Shown: piece after piece, positions 32,909-41,793 of the stretch
Numbering within the stretch: position 1 is the stretch's first letter
How the letters are laid out: every line of letters begins with the position of its first letter
From: an uncultured Clostridia bacterium
Lineage (GTDB): Bacteria > Bacillota > Clostridia > Christensenellales > CAG-138
Reading direction: 5' to 3'
Length of the DNA stretch: 45,751 bases
Assembly: GCA_944336475.1 (NCBI GenBank)
Contig: CALVLD010000017.1
Coordinates: forward strand, 1-45,751
The notes under the pieces: model-generated
The model's input: the letters and a program-made list of their open reading frames with translations, nothing else
Database searches by the model: none
What the model was told of the DNA's origin: nothing
Made by a program: the position numbers and the translations under genes

Positions 32909-34071
32909 TTATCCACACCTGCAAGTTCATGTATTCTTGCGACATTTGCCGCATATTCGGAGTCTATGGAGCGGTAGCCTCGTATGCGTCCCCTGATCCT
33001 GTCGTGGTAGCAAAACAGGAGTTGCAGCCAACGCCAGATATGCATCACAGGCAGCAGATATGGAGCCTTCTTCAGCACGGGGCTACGCTTTTCCATATGC
33101 TTGCGCTGGGGGAATACCATCCTAAAGGCATGGGTGAATCTGTTGCCACGCCTGCCGCCGCCGCTGTCGTTTTGATACATGGCCTCCATATTGCGGCTGC
33201 TGCCGCCGCTGCCGCTTGCAAGCATGAAGCGGAGTATCTCTGAGGAGTTGTCCGACATAGGCTCATCTCCGAATGTTTCATAGGCAAGCCGTTCCATGCA
33301 TTCGAGGAATTTTGTAATGCCCATCAGCTCTGACTGCTCCCGTATGTATGCCCTGTCCATGTCGAGCCCCGTCAGATACACATACACATCGAGCACCGAT
33401 TTCAAACCCGTGCCCCTGTACATGAAGTGCTTCATGGCATGGGCAACGGTGTAGAGATAGCCATCCTCGTTTTTCATGGCAAACAGGTGATCGCACGCAG
33501 GCAGAGCAAAGCGCCATGGTTCATCGTAATAGGAGGGATTTTTGAGACCGTCGGCGTCCAGCTTTCTGTGAAGCTCCACAACGATGCCGTTCTTGGAGTA
33601 AACATCATCGTCACGGGTCAGCAGCCTGTCGCAGCGATAGCCCATGCCCTGCATAACATCCCGTATGCGAAGGCTGTCCTCGCTGCGGATGAGTATGTCA
33701 AGGTCGCCCATATAGCGCATGAGCGGCTCCGGATACAGGGTACGGGTGAACAGCCCCTTGAGAGGCATATGGTCTATGCCGCTGCTGCAAAAGGCGGCGG
33801 ATATGCGGTAATACTCCACCTCCTGCATTGCACCTACCGTAACATATGCCCTGTGCGCCTTCTCAAATTGGGCAAGCCCCTCCGCAGGGAGATCGAGCCT
33901 GTGCAGCGCACAGTAGGCCATGGATGAAAGCCCCTGTGCCTCTGCAAGCGAAAAGAGCAAGCCCGGATCCGTATCCCGCATGCTGTCGGGCAGCGGAGCA
34001 GGCTCGCTGCGGAGTATCGAGCGCAGCAGGCTGATGAGATATTCGGCTTCGGAGCTCAGCCCCCGTGTCAT
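32905..34071 (-). CDS. Nucleotidyltransferase family protein (NTP_transf_5-like)
   Basis: 388 aa. It carries the nucleotidyltransferase signature MPLKGLFTRTLYPEP..RYMGDLDILI (around residues 108-135), with two Asp of the metal site in DLDIL, then VVELHRKLD. This matches the uncharacterised PF14907 group, often found near polysaccharide or serine-kinase-like genes. The ATG at 34071 overlaps the pgm stop (ATGA); the TTG two codons upstream is less likely. The C-terminal region has a Gly/Ser-rich loop (SGSGGSSRN, NDSGGGRRGNR). Substrate unknown; a nucleotide-sugar or surface-polymer role is suggested only by pgm next to it. Confidence 0.8.
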   Translation of the reverse strand: MTRGLSSEAEYLISLLRSILRSEPAPLPDSMRDTDPGLLFSLAEAQGLSSMAYCALHRLDLPAEGLAQFEKAHRAYVTVGAMQEVEYYRISAAFCSSGIDHMPLKGLFTRTLYPEPLMRYMGDLDILIRSEDSLRIRDVMQGMGYRCDRLLTRDDDVYSKNGIVVELHRKLDADGLKNPSYYDEPWRFALPACDHLFAMKNEDGYLYTVAHAMKHFMYRGTGLKSVLDVYVYLTGLDMDRAYIREQSELMGITKFLECMERLAYETFGDEPMSDNSSEILRFMLASGSGGSSRNMEAMYQNDSGGGRRGNRFTHAFRMVFPQRKHMEKRSPVLKKAPYLLPVMHIWRWLQLLFCYHDRIRGRIRGYRSIDSEYAANVARIHELAGVDK

Positions 34072-35591
34072 GCCCAACCTGCCTCGGCCTTGAGCTTGGC
34101 TGTGTCAAGCCCGTCAGTATCGCCTATGCAGCCGTACAGTGCAGCGGCTATGAGCCGCACACCGCCGGCGGAATTGCTCTCGATGTTTATGGGCATTATG
34201 GGGTCATGCAGGCTGCGGCGAATGAGGAACCACCCGTCGCCGTGGGTGCTGTCGGCGTTGACGCGAACCCCCTCAAAGTTATCGGGAACTATCCCAAACC
34301 CCTCATGGGAGGCAAAATATGCCTCAACACGGGCAAGCACTTTCTGCGTCAGCGGCGCAAAATCGTTGCACATCACCGGCAGACGCACCTCCGTGCCCTC
34401 GGCAGGCTCATTGAGGGAGGCAATAAGATCCGCAAGCCGCTCTCCCCGGCGCCTTGCAAGCACCAGCTCTACGAGCAGCTTGACCATTATGTACGCCCCA
34501 TCGTCAAGGAAGTAGTTTTCATACAGCGCACCGTGACCGCTCGTTTCGATGGCGAGCACAGCGTTTTCGCCCTCTGCCATGAGGCGCTTTGCCTCGTTTA
34601 TGACATTGCGATAGCCCCTCTTGAACCTGTGGTGCCTGCATCCGAGGGATGATATGAATTCCGCAAGCCCCGTAGAGGTTATGGAATCGGTGACAACGGT
34701 GATGCTTCCGTACTGCCTTTGGAGCATGGCGGTCAGCATTGCTATGAGCCGGTTGCGGTCAAGCGCAACAGCGTGACATTCGCCGGGCAGCACCGCAGCC
34801 GCACGATCGACATCCGTGTCGAATATTATGCCCATGTCGGCATGCTCCCTCTCCACCGCTGCGGTTATGCAAGCCATGGCGTCCGCATTCTCGGGATTGG
34901 GCTGATGAAAGGGGAAACGGCCGTCGGGCTCAAGGTAGAGGCTTCCGCTTATGTCTGCACCAAGGGGCTCAAGGAGTCTTGTTGCAAAGAAGCCGCCTGC
35001 GCCGCTCCCCGCATCGACTATGATGTGCATACCCTCAAAGGGTCTGCCCTCGGTAACGCCGAGGGAGGAGAGTATCTTTGCCTTAAGCCCGTCGATATAG
35101 GGGGTCATCACATCGGCCTTGCCTATGCTGCCGAGAGCAGGGGAGGGCTTCCTCTCTGAGCCGGCAATGGCAAGCAGCTCCTTTATGTCGGCCTTTTCAA
35201 GCCCACCCTCACGGGTGAAGAACTTGCAGCCGTTCCGCTCCGGAGGCAGATGGCTTGCCGTGACCATTATGCCGCCGTGATAGGGGCGGTTCCCCTCTGC
35301 GCAGCACATGAACATGGCCGGGGTGCTTGCCATGCCGCAGTCGTCACAGTCTACACCGACGGAGGCAAGCCCGCGGAGCAGTGCGGCCGTTATCGCCTCC
35401 CCCGTAAGGCGCGAGTCGCGCCCCACGGCGACCCGAGCGGGCAGACCGCTGCGCCCTTTGAGCCAAATACCAAACGCCGCCCCGATGTCAAACGCAGCAT
35501 CAAGCGTGAGGTTGACGGGGCTGCCGCCTTCGGACTCCATAGCAACGCCTCGAATATCACTCCCGTTTTGCAGCACAAAATAGTCAGCCAT
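34068..35591 (-). CDS. Phosphoglucomutase / phosphomannomutase family
   Basis: 507 aa alpha-D-phosphohexomutase. The four-domain landmarks are visible: phosphoserine loop VTASHLPPERNG (Ser113), metal loop IIFDTDVDRAA, sugar-binding loop AIETSGHGAL and phosphate-binding WFLIRRSLHDPIMPINIES. It interconverts hexose-1- and -6-phosphates; the loop does not tell glucose from mannose. The ATG at 35591 follows GGAGG; five extra upstream codons overlap that site. First gene of the pgm-nucleotidyltransferase-tatD-small-protein operon, with four-base overlaps to its neighbour. Confidence 0.93.
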   Translation of the reverse strand: MADYFVLQNGSDIRGVAMESEGGSPVNLTLDAAFDIGAAFGIWLKGRSGLPARVAVGRDSRLTGEAITAALLRGLASVGVDCDDCGMASTPAMFMCCAEGNRPYHGGIMVTASHLPPERNGCKFFTREGGLEKADIKELLAIAGSERKPSPALGSIGKADVMTPYIDGLKAKILSSLGVTEGRPFEGMHIIVDAGSGAGGFFATRLLEPLGADISGSLYLEPDGRFPFHQPNPENADAMACITAAVEREHADMGIIFDTDVDRAAAVLPGECHAVALDRNRLIAMLTAMLQRQYGSITVVTDSITSTGLAEFISSLGCRHHRFKRGYRNVINEAKRLMAEGENAVLAIETSGHGALYENYFLDDGAYIMVKLLVELVLARRRGERLADLIASLNEPAEGTEVRLPVMCNDFAPLTQKVLARVEAYFASHEGFGIVPDNFEGVRVNADSTHGDGWFLIRRSLHDPIMPINIESNSAGGVRLIAAALYGCIGDTDGLDTAKLKAEAGWA

Positions 35592-35627
35592 GCGGAACAC
35601 CTCCATGATTTATGTGATGAAACGGTC

Positions 35628-35657
35628 AAAAAAGAGGGATCGGCAGTATGCCGACCC
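35628..35657 (-). terminator. Terminator after mreB
   Basis: Minus strand stem GGGTCGGCA / TGCCGATCCC with a 3-nt loop and TCTTTTTT. It separates mreB from the pgm operon. Confidence 0.85.
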
Positions 35658-35668
35658 CCCGAAACGGC

Positions 35669-36709
35669 TCAGGCTTCAAAGTAGTCGCCGCGCTTGTAGT
35701 CGTAGATGGCGCTGATGGAATACTTGTCGATGTTGTCGAGCACCTTGCCCGTGCCTATGGCAACACAGGATATGGGATCCTCCGCAACATAGCAGGGCAC
35801 CTTGGTATGCTCGGACACGAACTTGTCCATTCCGTAGAGCAACGCGCCGCCGCCGGTGAGGCATATGCCGTTCTCAGCAATGTCGCTTGCCAACTCGGGC
35901 GGAGTCTTTTCAAACAGGTTGCGGATGGTCTCCAGTATGTTCTGCAGGGGCTCCTCAAGGGCGTCGATCATCTCGTTGCTGCCTATCGTGATGGCCTGCG
36001 GCAGACCGCTTATGAGGTTGCGGCCCTTGACGTCGATGTATATCTGCTCCTTACGGGGATATGCCGAGCCTATGCGAATCTTCATATCCTCGGCGGTGCG
36101 CTCGCCTATGAGGAGGTTGTGCTTCTTGCGCATATAGCGGACTATCGCCTCGTCAAACTTATCGCCTGCGACCTTTATGGACTCGGACAGTACCGAGCCG
36201 CCCAGGGATATTATGGCAACATCCGTGGTACCGCCGCCGATATCGACGACCATGTTTCCTCGCGGCTGGGATATGTCGATGCCTGCACCTATAGCGGCTG
36301 CAATGGGCTCCTCGATGAGGTAGGTGTGCCTTGCTCCGGCCTCCTCGGTTGCGTCTATAACGGAACGCTTTTCGACCTCCGTAACGCCCGAGGGCACGCA
36401 GACAACCACACGGGGCTTAAAGAATATCCTTGTGCCAACTACTTTTTTGAGGAAGTGGCGCAGGAGCCTCTCCGTGATGTCAAAATTGGAAATAACACCG
36501 TCTCTCAGCGGGCGTATGGCTATTATGTTGCCAGGGGTACGCCCAAGCATGCGGCGAGCCTCCTCGCCTATGGCATATATCTGACCGGTGATCTTCTCGA
36601 CCGCAACGACCGACGGCTCACGCAGGACTATGCCCTTATTCTTAACGTATACGAGTACGCTCGAGGTACCGAGATCGATACCGACGTCATTAAACTCAAG
36701 GAATCCCAT
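35669..36709 (-). CDS. mreB: Rod shape-determining protein MreB/Mbl
   Basis: 346 aa actin-fold ATPase that organises lateral wall synthesis with RodA. Phosphate-binding and family motifs: VGIDLGTSSVLVYVKNKGIVLREPSVVA near the N-terminus, PSGVTEVEKRSV, YLIEEPIAAAIGAG, MVVDIGGGTTDVAIISLG and LTGGGALLYGMDKF. The ATG at 36709 follows CGGAG; an extended frame of 21 codons was dropped. The gene is monocistronic with its own promoter and terminator and is not followed by mreC/mreD, so it may be an Mbl/MreBH-type paralogue. Confidence 0.95.
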   Translation of the reverse strand: MGFLEFNDVGIDLGTSSVLVYVKNKGIVLREPSVVAVEKITGQIYAIGEEARRMLGRTPGNIIAIRPLRDGVISNFDITERLLRHFLKKVVGTRIFFKPRVVVCVPSGVTEVEKRSVIDATEEAGARHTYLIEEPIAAAIGAGIDISQPRGNMVVDIGGGTTDVAIISLGGSVLSESIKVAGDKFDEAIVRYMRKKHNLLIGERTAEDMKIRIGSAYPRKEQIYIDVKGRNLISGLPQAITIGSNEMIDALEEPLQNILETIRNLFEKTPPELASDIAENGICLTGGGALLYGMDKFVSEHTKVPCYVAEDPISCVAIGTGKVLDNIDKYSISAIYDYKRGDYFEA

Positions 36710-36762
36710 TTCAAATCTCCGTTCTATCCATGGAGGTGCACAAGCACACAAACATTCACCGC

Positions 36763-36791
36763 ATTGTACCATTTTATAGTGTTTCGTTCAA
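36763..36791 (-). promoter_or_regulatory. Promoter of mreB
   Basis: Minus strand TTGAAC (36786-36791), 17-bp spacer, TACAAT (36763-36768). Start near 36756 gives a ~47-nt leader. Confidence 0.65.
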
Positions 36792-36914
36792 TACTTGGAC
36801 GATTAAAATTTTATGAATTTTTTGCGCGCCACAGCAATATATACTCAAATCGTAACATTTGCGGCATGCTCTGCATAGAAAAACAATGAAAATATCATGC
36901 AGGAGGTGTTCATA

Positions 36915-37121
36915 ATGCTGTTCGGGATAGATTTTTGCAGGGGATGTAACGCAAAGCGCAGGCAGAGGGACTGCGGCGTGCCCATAAAGGTGTGCCTTGC
37001 CGTGCTTGCGGCATTGGTGTGCATAGGAATACTGTTTCTTGCGCCCTCATGGCTGCTGGTGCTTATAATACTCATGCTTGCGGCAGGGATAGCCGTGCTC
37101 GCCTGCCGATGCAGACGATGA
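36915..37121 (+). CDS. 68-aa Cys-containing small membrane protein
   Basis: Begins MLFGIDFCRGCNAKRRQRDC, a basic Cys-containing head (CxxC plus one more Cys), followed by two hydrophobic segments (VCLAVLAALVCIGILFLA and WLLVLIILMLAAGIAVLA) and a CRCRR tail. GGAGGTG precedes the ATG at 36915; six in-frame codons upstream overlap it and were excluded. No family was recognised. Both ends would lie on the cytoplasmic side, where the Cys residues could bind metal or form disulfides. It is divergent from mreB and followed by the cyuA promoter, so it is a single-gene unit. Confidence 0.7.
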   Translation: MLFGIDFCRGCNAKRRQRDCGVPIKVCLAVLAALVCIGILFLAPSWLLVLIILMLAAGIAVLACRCRR

Positions 37122-37150
37122 TTGCAAATATACCGCAGTGCGGTTATAAT
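37122..37150 (+). promoter_or_regulatory. Promoter of cyuA
   Basis: TTGCAA (37122-37127), 17-bp spacer, perfect TATAAT (37145-37150). Within the spacer the sequence CCGCAGTGCGG (37133-37143) is an inverted repeat that could bind a regulator. Confidence 0.7.
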
Positions 37151-37174
37151 TGAAAAAAACGAAGGAAGCCGCTT

Positions 37175-38407
37175 ATGCTTATCGACATAATAAGAACCGA
37201 CCTTGCGCCATCGCTGGGCGTTACCGAGCCTGCTGCTATTGCATATGCGGCAGCCGCAGCCGCAAGAGCCGTCGGCGGCGATGTCACGGCTGTCCGAGTA
37301 GGGCTCAATTCGGGCATATTCAAGAACTCCTTCACCTGCGCTGTGCCGGGCACGGGCGGCCTCGGCTGTGCGCTTGCCGCCGCACTCGGCGCCATAGGCG
37401 GTGATCCCGAAAAAAAGCTTATGTGTCTTTCTGCAGCGGGTCCCTGTGATGCCGCCGCAGCGGAGATCATGGTGAAAGACGGGCTTGCGTCCGTGCGACT
37501 GCTTGAAATATCCTCCGACATACGCATAGTCGTGCAGGTGGATACCACCCTCGGCACTGCGGAATGCGAGATAGCCGGCGCTCATGATAACGTGGTTCGC
37601 CTGACGGTAAATGGCAGCACCGTGTTCAGCGAGGAGACCGAGCCCTCCGCCCACACCGAAAAGGTGTCCGATCACAGCTTTTCGGAGCTGTACGCCGCGG
37701 CCGACATTGCGGATGACCTGCTGTTTTTAAGGGATGCCGTGGATACCGATTTGCGGCTTTTCAAGTCAGGGCAGGATGCGGGTCTCCTGCGCATGACATC
37801 GAGCCTTGTAAACAGCTCTGCCTCCGCCCGTGACAGGGCTGTGCTGTACGCCTGCGGTGCGATAGAGGCCCGGGTGAGGGGAGCCTCCGCACCGGCAATG
37901 GCGATAACCGGCAGCGGCAGCCACGGCATACTCTGTATGTTGCCCATACATGCCGCAGCCGAGGCGGACGGCATACCGCAGGAGAGGGAGCTGCGCGCAA
38001 TACTCCTGTCCTGCCTTGTCACTCGCTACATAAAGGAGTGCTCGGGGCTGCTCTCGGCCGTTTGCGGCTGCGTGCTTGCAGGCGGCACGGGTGCGGCATG
38101 CGGCCTCACATACCTATACGGTGGGACGGAGGCGCAGTGTGCCATGGCGATAAACTCCATGGCGGCTTCCGTGACCGGCATGATATGTCACGGCGGCAAC
38201 ACCGGCTGCACCCTCAAGGCGCTTGCAGGAGTGGATGCGGCATTCGCCTCAATGCGGATGGCACTGCAAAACGGCGGCGCTGAGCCCGTCCACGGCATAC
38301 TCGGCAGCACGCCGGAGCTTACCATGCGCAACATGGGGCGCATATCCCACGGCATGGGGGATGTTGAGGGCTGCATACTCGACATACTCCAAAACCACAA
38401 GGGCTAA
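37175..38407 (+). CDS. cyuA: L-cysteine desulfidase-like / UPF0597 family protein
   Basis: 410 aa. This family (serine dehydratase alpha-subunit-like, CyuA/YhaM) includes oxygen-sensitive Fe-S enzymes that degrade cysteine to pyruvate, ammonia and sulfide. Landmarks: LGVTEPAAIAYAAA, SGIFKNSFTCAVPGTG, AITGSGSHGI, and the cysteine-bearing segments KECSGLLSAVCGCVLAGGTG and MICHGGNTGCTLK that are expected to hold the cluster. GAAGGAAG precedes the ATG, and a promoter lies 25 bp upstream. Monocistronic; its stop overlaps that of the convergent lipoprotein gene. Specificity for cysteine rather than serine is by family inference. Confidence 0.88.
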   Translation: MLIDIIRTDLAPSLGVTEPAAIAYAAAAAARAVGGDVTAVRVGLNSGIFKNSFTCAVPGTGGLGCALAAALGAIGGDPEKKLMCLSAAGPCDAAAAEIMVKDGLASVRLLEISSDIRIVVQVDTTLGTAECEIAGAHDNVVRLTVNGSTVFSEETEPSAHTEKVSDHSFSELYAAADIADDLLFLRDAVDTDLRLFKSGQDAGLLRMTSSLVNSSASARDRAVLYACGAIEARVRGASAPAMAITGSGSHGILCMLPIHAAAEADGIPQERELRAILLSCLVTRYIKECSGLLSAVCGCVLAGGTGAACGLTYLYGGTEAQCAMAINSMAASVTGMICHGGNTGCTLKALAGVDAAFASMRMALQNGGAEPVHGILGSTPELTMRNMGRISHGMGDVEGCILDILQNHKG

Positions 38408-38868
38408 GGTCTGTACATCTCTGCGATACCGGCAGCCCATTCGAGCGGAGGCGTTTCCGCAATGGAGAAGACGGGTATAGAGCCGTCGTCCCGAAACATG
38501 AGTATGACCATGCCCTCCCGTGTTCTGTCGGGGAACACCCGTGCATAGAGCAGCACATACGGCACATACCCATCCGCATATACAATCAGCGTCACCCTGC
38601 CGCTTCCTGCGGGAGAGAGGGCGTCATACTGCTCGTCAAATATCACGGGCAGGTTCGACAGCACAGCGCTGCCGTACTCATCCGTCACCGCCGTGACGCC
38701 CGCCTCGGGCACGACCACGCTTGCCCCGACTAATGGCGTATCTGTCATGCCGTCCACCACGGTAAGCGACATGCCGCCGTGCATGGGACTCTGGCAGCCT
38801 GCAAGGAACAGAAGCAATGCAGCCAAACCCGATAATTTTACAAAATTTAACAGTCTATTCACATTCAT
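38404..38868 (-). CDS. Putative lipoprotein with carboxypeptidase-regulatory-like domain
   Basis: 154 aa from the ATG at 38868. A lipoprotein signal peptide ends in the lipobox LFLAGC (Cys25), so the protein should be lipid-anchored outside the membrane. The mature part begins QSPMHGGMSLTVVDGMTDTP and reads as a small beta-sandwich: TPLVGASVVVPEAGVTAVTDEYG is typical of carboxypeptidase-regulatory-like/SpaA-type domains. In-frame alternatives at 38877 and 38898 (TTG) exist, and none has a good ribosome-binding site. Function unknown. The 5' end overlaps the promoter of the divergent pgi gene. Confidence 0.75.
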   Translation of the reverse strand: MNVNRLLNFVKLSGLAALLLFLAGCQSPMHGGMSLTVVDGMTDTPLVGASVVVPEAGVTAVTDEYGSAVLSNLPVIFDEQYDALSPAGSGRVTLIVYADGYVPYVLLYARVFPDRTREGMVILMFRDDGSIPVFSIAETPPLEWAAGIAEMYRP

Positions 38869-38893
38869 ATGCCGCATTTTACGGTCTGACCGA

Positions 38894-38922
38894 TTCAAAT
38901 ATTCCGAAAGCTGTGCTATAAT
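38894..38922 (+). promoter_or_regulatory. Promoter of pgi-rodA
   Basis: TTCAAA (38894-38899), 17-bp spacer, TGC-TATAAT extended -10 (TATAAT at 38917-38922). Confidence 0.55.
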
Positions 38923-38959
38923 GACGTCTGTAATGATGATTTAAGGAGATGTTATCAGC

Positions 38960-40354
38960 ATGACAAACCGCAATTCGCTATGTGTTCGTGTGGACTATAC
39001 CAATATGCTTGCCGAATCCGTGGGCGAGCATGGCATAACCGAAGCGGAGCTTTCCTCCATGATGCCCCGTATGCGTTGGGCTGTGGATTCCCTCCGCGCC
39101 AAGCGTGACAGCATCCGCTGGCGTGATTTGCCGTACAACCAGGCGGAGATAGTTGCCGACATAAAGCGGACGGCGGAGGATATCCGCTCCCGCTGCGATG
39201 ACTTCGTAGTGCTGGGCATCGGCGGAAGCGCCCTGGGCCCCATAGCGGTGCATCAGGCGCTCTGCCATCTGCGCCACAACGATCTGCCCCGTGACAAGCG
39301 TAACGGCCCCCGCCTGTTCGTTGAGGATAATGTCGATCCGGAGCGCATGGCGGCTCTGCTCGATGTGATAGACCTCGACAATGCTGTGTTCAACGTGATA
39401 ACCAAATCCGGCAGTACGTCGGAGACGATGTCGCAGCTGCTTACCGTAACACGCATACTCACCGATCGCTATGGTGAGGACGAGCTGAAGAACAGGCTCA
39501 TTGCCACCACGGACCGTGAAAAGGGCAATCTCATAGGCATAGCAAAGCGCCTTGGCCTCAAGACATTCTATGTGCCGGAGGGCGTTGGCGGCAGGTTCTC
39601 GGAGCTCTGCCCCGTTGGTCTGCTTGCGGCTGCGGTCTGCGGAATAGACATAGAGGCTCTCCTGGAGGGAGCGGCATACATGGATGCCCTCTGCGACAAT
39701 GAGGATCCCAACGCCAACCCTGCGCTGATGCTCGCAGGGCTTGAGGTGATCGCCATGAACAAGGGGGCAAACGTAGGCGTGCTCATGCCTTATGCCGATT
39801 CGCTGAAGTATTTTGCTGATTGGTATGCCCAGCTCTGGGCGGAGTCGCTCGGCAAGCGCAGGGGCAATGAACGCTTTGGCCAGACCCCCGTAAAGGCTCT
39901 GGGCGTGACAGATCAGCACTCCCAGGTGCAGCTCTATACCGACGGGCCGTTCGACAAGACCATCACTTTCCTTGCTGTTGAAAAATACCGCACCGAGTTT
40001 ACGATACCCCATGCGTTCGACGATGTTCCAAATGTGGCGTTCCTCTCAGGGCACACGTTCAATGAGCTGATCACGGCGGAACGCTCCGCAACCGAGCATG
40101 CCGTGACCGTGAGCGGCCATATGAACAAGACCGTCATACTGCCCGAGGTCAGCGCCTTCACAATAGGCCAGCTAATAATGCTGTTTGAGCTTCAGACCGC
40201 CTACGCAGGGGAGCTTCTCGGCATCAACGCCTACGATCAGCCCGGCGTGGAGGAGGGGAAGAATGCGACCTACGCCCTGCTCGGCAAAAAGGGCTATGAG
40301 GCAAAGCTTCACGAGCTTCGAAGCGCCGCAGGCAAGAGGAGATTCGTAATCTGA
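38960..40354 (+). CDS. pgi: Glucose-6-phosphate isomerase
   Basis: 464 aa; interconverts glucose-6-phosphate and fructose-6-phosphate in glycolysis. Features: VVLGIGGSALGPIAVHQAL (phosphate-binding), NVITKSGSTSETMSQ, VPEGVGGRFSELCPVGL, the catalytic segment GVTDQHSQVQLYTDGP, and GHMNKTVILPEVSAFTIGQLI. AAGGAG lies slightly far from the ATG. rodA starts one base after its stop, so the two are co-transcribed, pairing a sugar-phosphate enzyme with a wall-elongation enzyme. The length is that of the Bacillus/Thermotoga-type isomerases. Confidence 0.96.
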   Translation: MTNRNSLCVRVDYTNMLAESVGEHGITEAELSSMMPRMRWAVDSLRAKRDSIRWRDLPYNQAEIVADIKRTAEDIRSRCDDFVVLGIGGSALGPIAVHQALCHLRHNDLPRDKRNGPRLFVEDNVDPERMAALLDVIDLDNAVFNVITKSGSTSETMSQLLTVTRILTDRYGEDELKNRLIATTDREKGNLIGIAKRLGLKTFYVPEGVGGRFSELCPVGLLAAAVCGIDIEALLEGAAYMDALCDNEDPNANPALMLAGLEVIAMNKGANVGVLMPYADSLKYFADWYAQLWAESLGKRRGNERFGQTPVKALGVTDQHSQVQLYTDGPFDKTITFLAVEKYRTEFTIPHAFDDVPNVAFLSGHTFNELITAERSATEHAVTVSGHMNKTVILPEVSAFTIGQLIMLFELQTAYAGELLGINAYDQPGVEEGKNATYALLGKKGYEAKLHELRSAAGKRRFVI

Positions 40355-40355
40355 C

Positions 40356-41564
40356 ATGAGTCTTTATGACCGCAAGGATTTTAAAAGCATCGACTGGCTG
40401 ACCATCATACTGGTGTTCGGCCTGGTGGCGTTCGGACTTGTTGCGCTCGCCTCGGTGCTTGCAACGCCCTTTGACGGTACGGAGCAGAGCTTTGCGGACG
40501 TGTTTGAAAAGCTGAATCTGGAGTATGTTCAGCGCCAGTGCATAAACTTCCTCGTAGGCCTTGCCGCAATGATAGTGGTGATACTGTTCGACTACACCAT
40601 ATTCAAGCCGTTTGCGCTCTGGACATACATAGCCAACGTCGGCCTGCTTGCGCTGCTGTTCATATTAGGCGAGGTGCGAGGCGGCGCTCAGGGCTGGTTC
40701 GTATTTGAAAGCATAGAGCGTGCCATTCAGCCTGCCGAGCTGTGCAAGGTGACACTCATCATAATGCTTGCCAAGGTGATGTCCCAGGCAATGGACAGGG
40801 ACGGCCGTCTGCTCAAGCTAAAAGACATAGCCCTTGCGGTGGGACTTACATTGATACCGTTTTTGCTGATAGTCCTGCAGCCCGACTATGGCACGGCGTT
40901 TGTGCTGCTCGTGATACTCATGGTGATGCTCTTCGGCGCACGCATAAGGTGGTTCTACATACCCATCGCCGCCGTACTGGCTGCAATAATCCTGCCGCTG
41001 GCATACTTCTACATATTCACTGAAAATCAGCAGCTCAGGATACAGACATTCCTCAACCCTTCGCTCGATCCCGAGGGGGCCGGCTACCATGTTGCAAAGT
41101 CCAAGGTGGCGATAGGCTCGGGGCAACTTCTGGGCAAGGGCTTCTTCAGCGAGAGCACGCTGGCCCAGCTCAAGTATGTTCCCGAACGCCATACGGACTT
41201 CATATTCAGCGGCATAGTGGAGGGCGTGGGGTTTGTCGGAGGAACCATACTCATAGTGGTGTTCTTCGTGCTGATGTTCCGCTGGCTCTACATCGCCTTC
41301 AAGGCAAGGGACAACTTCGGCATGCTGCTTGCGCTCGGCGTCACCGCAATGCTTGCCGCCCATGTGTTTGAGAACATCGGCATGACCATAGGCCTTATGC
41401 CGGTCACAGGCATACCGCTGCCGTTCATAAGCTACGGCGGTTCCAATATGCTCACCAATATGATAGGCGCAGGCATAGTCATAAACGTCTATATGCGCCG
41501 TCCCGTCAAGCGAAAACGAAGGCGTGACCGTGTGAGCAATCACGGCAAAACCATTACGCTGTAA
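40356..41564 (+). CDS. rodA: Rod shape-determining protein RodA (SEDS glycosyltransferase)
   Basis: 402 aa polytopic SEDS protein, about ten transmembrane helices. SEDS proteins polymerise lipid II into glycan strands, with a partner class B PBP. Diagnostic segments: GGAQGWFVF, QPAELCKVTLIIMLAK, LLIVLQPDYGTAFVLL, YVPERHTDFIFSGIVEG, and MTIGLMPVTGIPLPFISYGGSNM. RodA is favoured over FtsW because of the MPVTGIPLPFISYGGS context, but these are close paralogues. It begins directly after the pgi stop and ends before a strong terminator. A basic tail (RRPVKRKRRRDR) follows the last helix. Confidence 0.93.
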   Translation: MSLYDRKDFKSIDWLTIILVFGLVAFGLVALASVLATPFDGTEQSFADVFEKLNLEYVQRQCINFLVGLAAMIVVILFDYTIFKPFALWTYIANVGLLALLFILGEVRGGAQGWFVFESIERAIQPAELCKVTLIIMLAKVMSQAMDRDGRLLKLKDIALAVGLTLIPFLLIVLQPDYGTAFVLLVILMVMLFGARIRWFYIPIAAVLAAIILPLAYFYIFTENQQLRIQTFLNPSLDPEGAGYHVAKSKVAIGSGQLLGKGFFSESTLAQLKYVPERHTDFIFSGIVEGVGFVGGTILIVVFFVLMFRWLYIAFKARDNFGMLLALGVTAMLAAHVFENIGMTIGLMPVTGIPLPFISYGGSNMLTNMIGAGIVINVYMRRPVKRKRRRDRVSNHGKTITL

Positions 41565-41567
41565 GCA

Positions 41568-41604
41568 GCGCCCCTCGGCGGTATTGATCGTCGGGGGCGT
41601 TTTT
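41568..41604 (+). terminator. Terminator after rodA
   Basis: GCGCCCC(T)CG pairs with CG(G)GGGCG around a 12- to 15-nt loop, followed by TTTTT. Closes the pgi-rodA unit. Confidence 0.85.
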
Positions 41605-41699
41605 CGGCGCTTGCCGCATGGTGCTCAAACGCCTGCGCAGACGGAGCGTTGCCACGCATTCCACAATTAAATATATCTGCAATTATACTGGAAAAACGG

Positions 41700-41727
41700 T
41701 TGAAGGAAAATTCCTTTGTGGTATAAT
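41700..41727 (+). promoter_or_regulatory. Promoter of serC-serA with inverted repeat in the spacer
   Basis: TTGAAG (41700-41705), 16-bp spacer, TGG-TATAAT extended -10 (TATAAT 41722-41727). The spacer carries AAGGAA-AA-TTCCTT (41703-41716), a 14-bp inverted repeat overlapping the -35 box. Leader of about 60 nt. Confidence 0.7.
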
Positions 41728-41793
41728 CAGCGTGTCGGAATGCATGTATTTTCCGATAATAAAAGCGAAATACTTTATCAGGAGGCTTTATCC

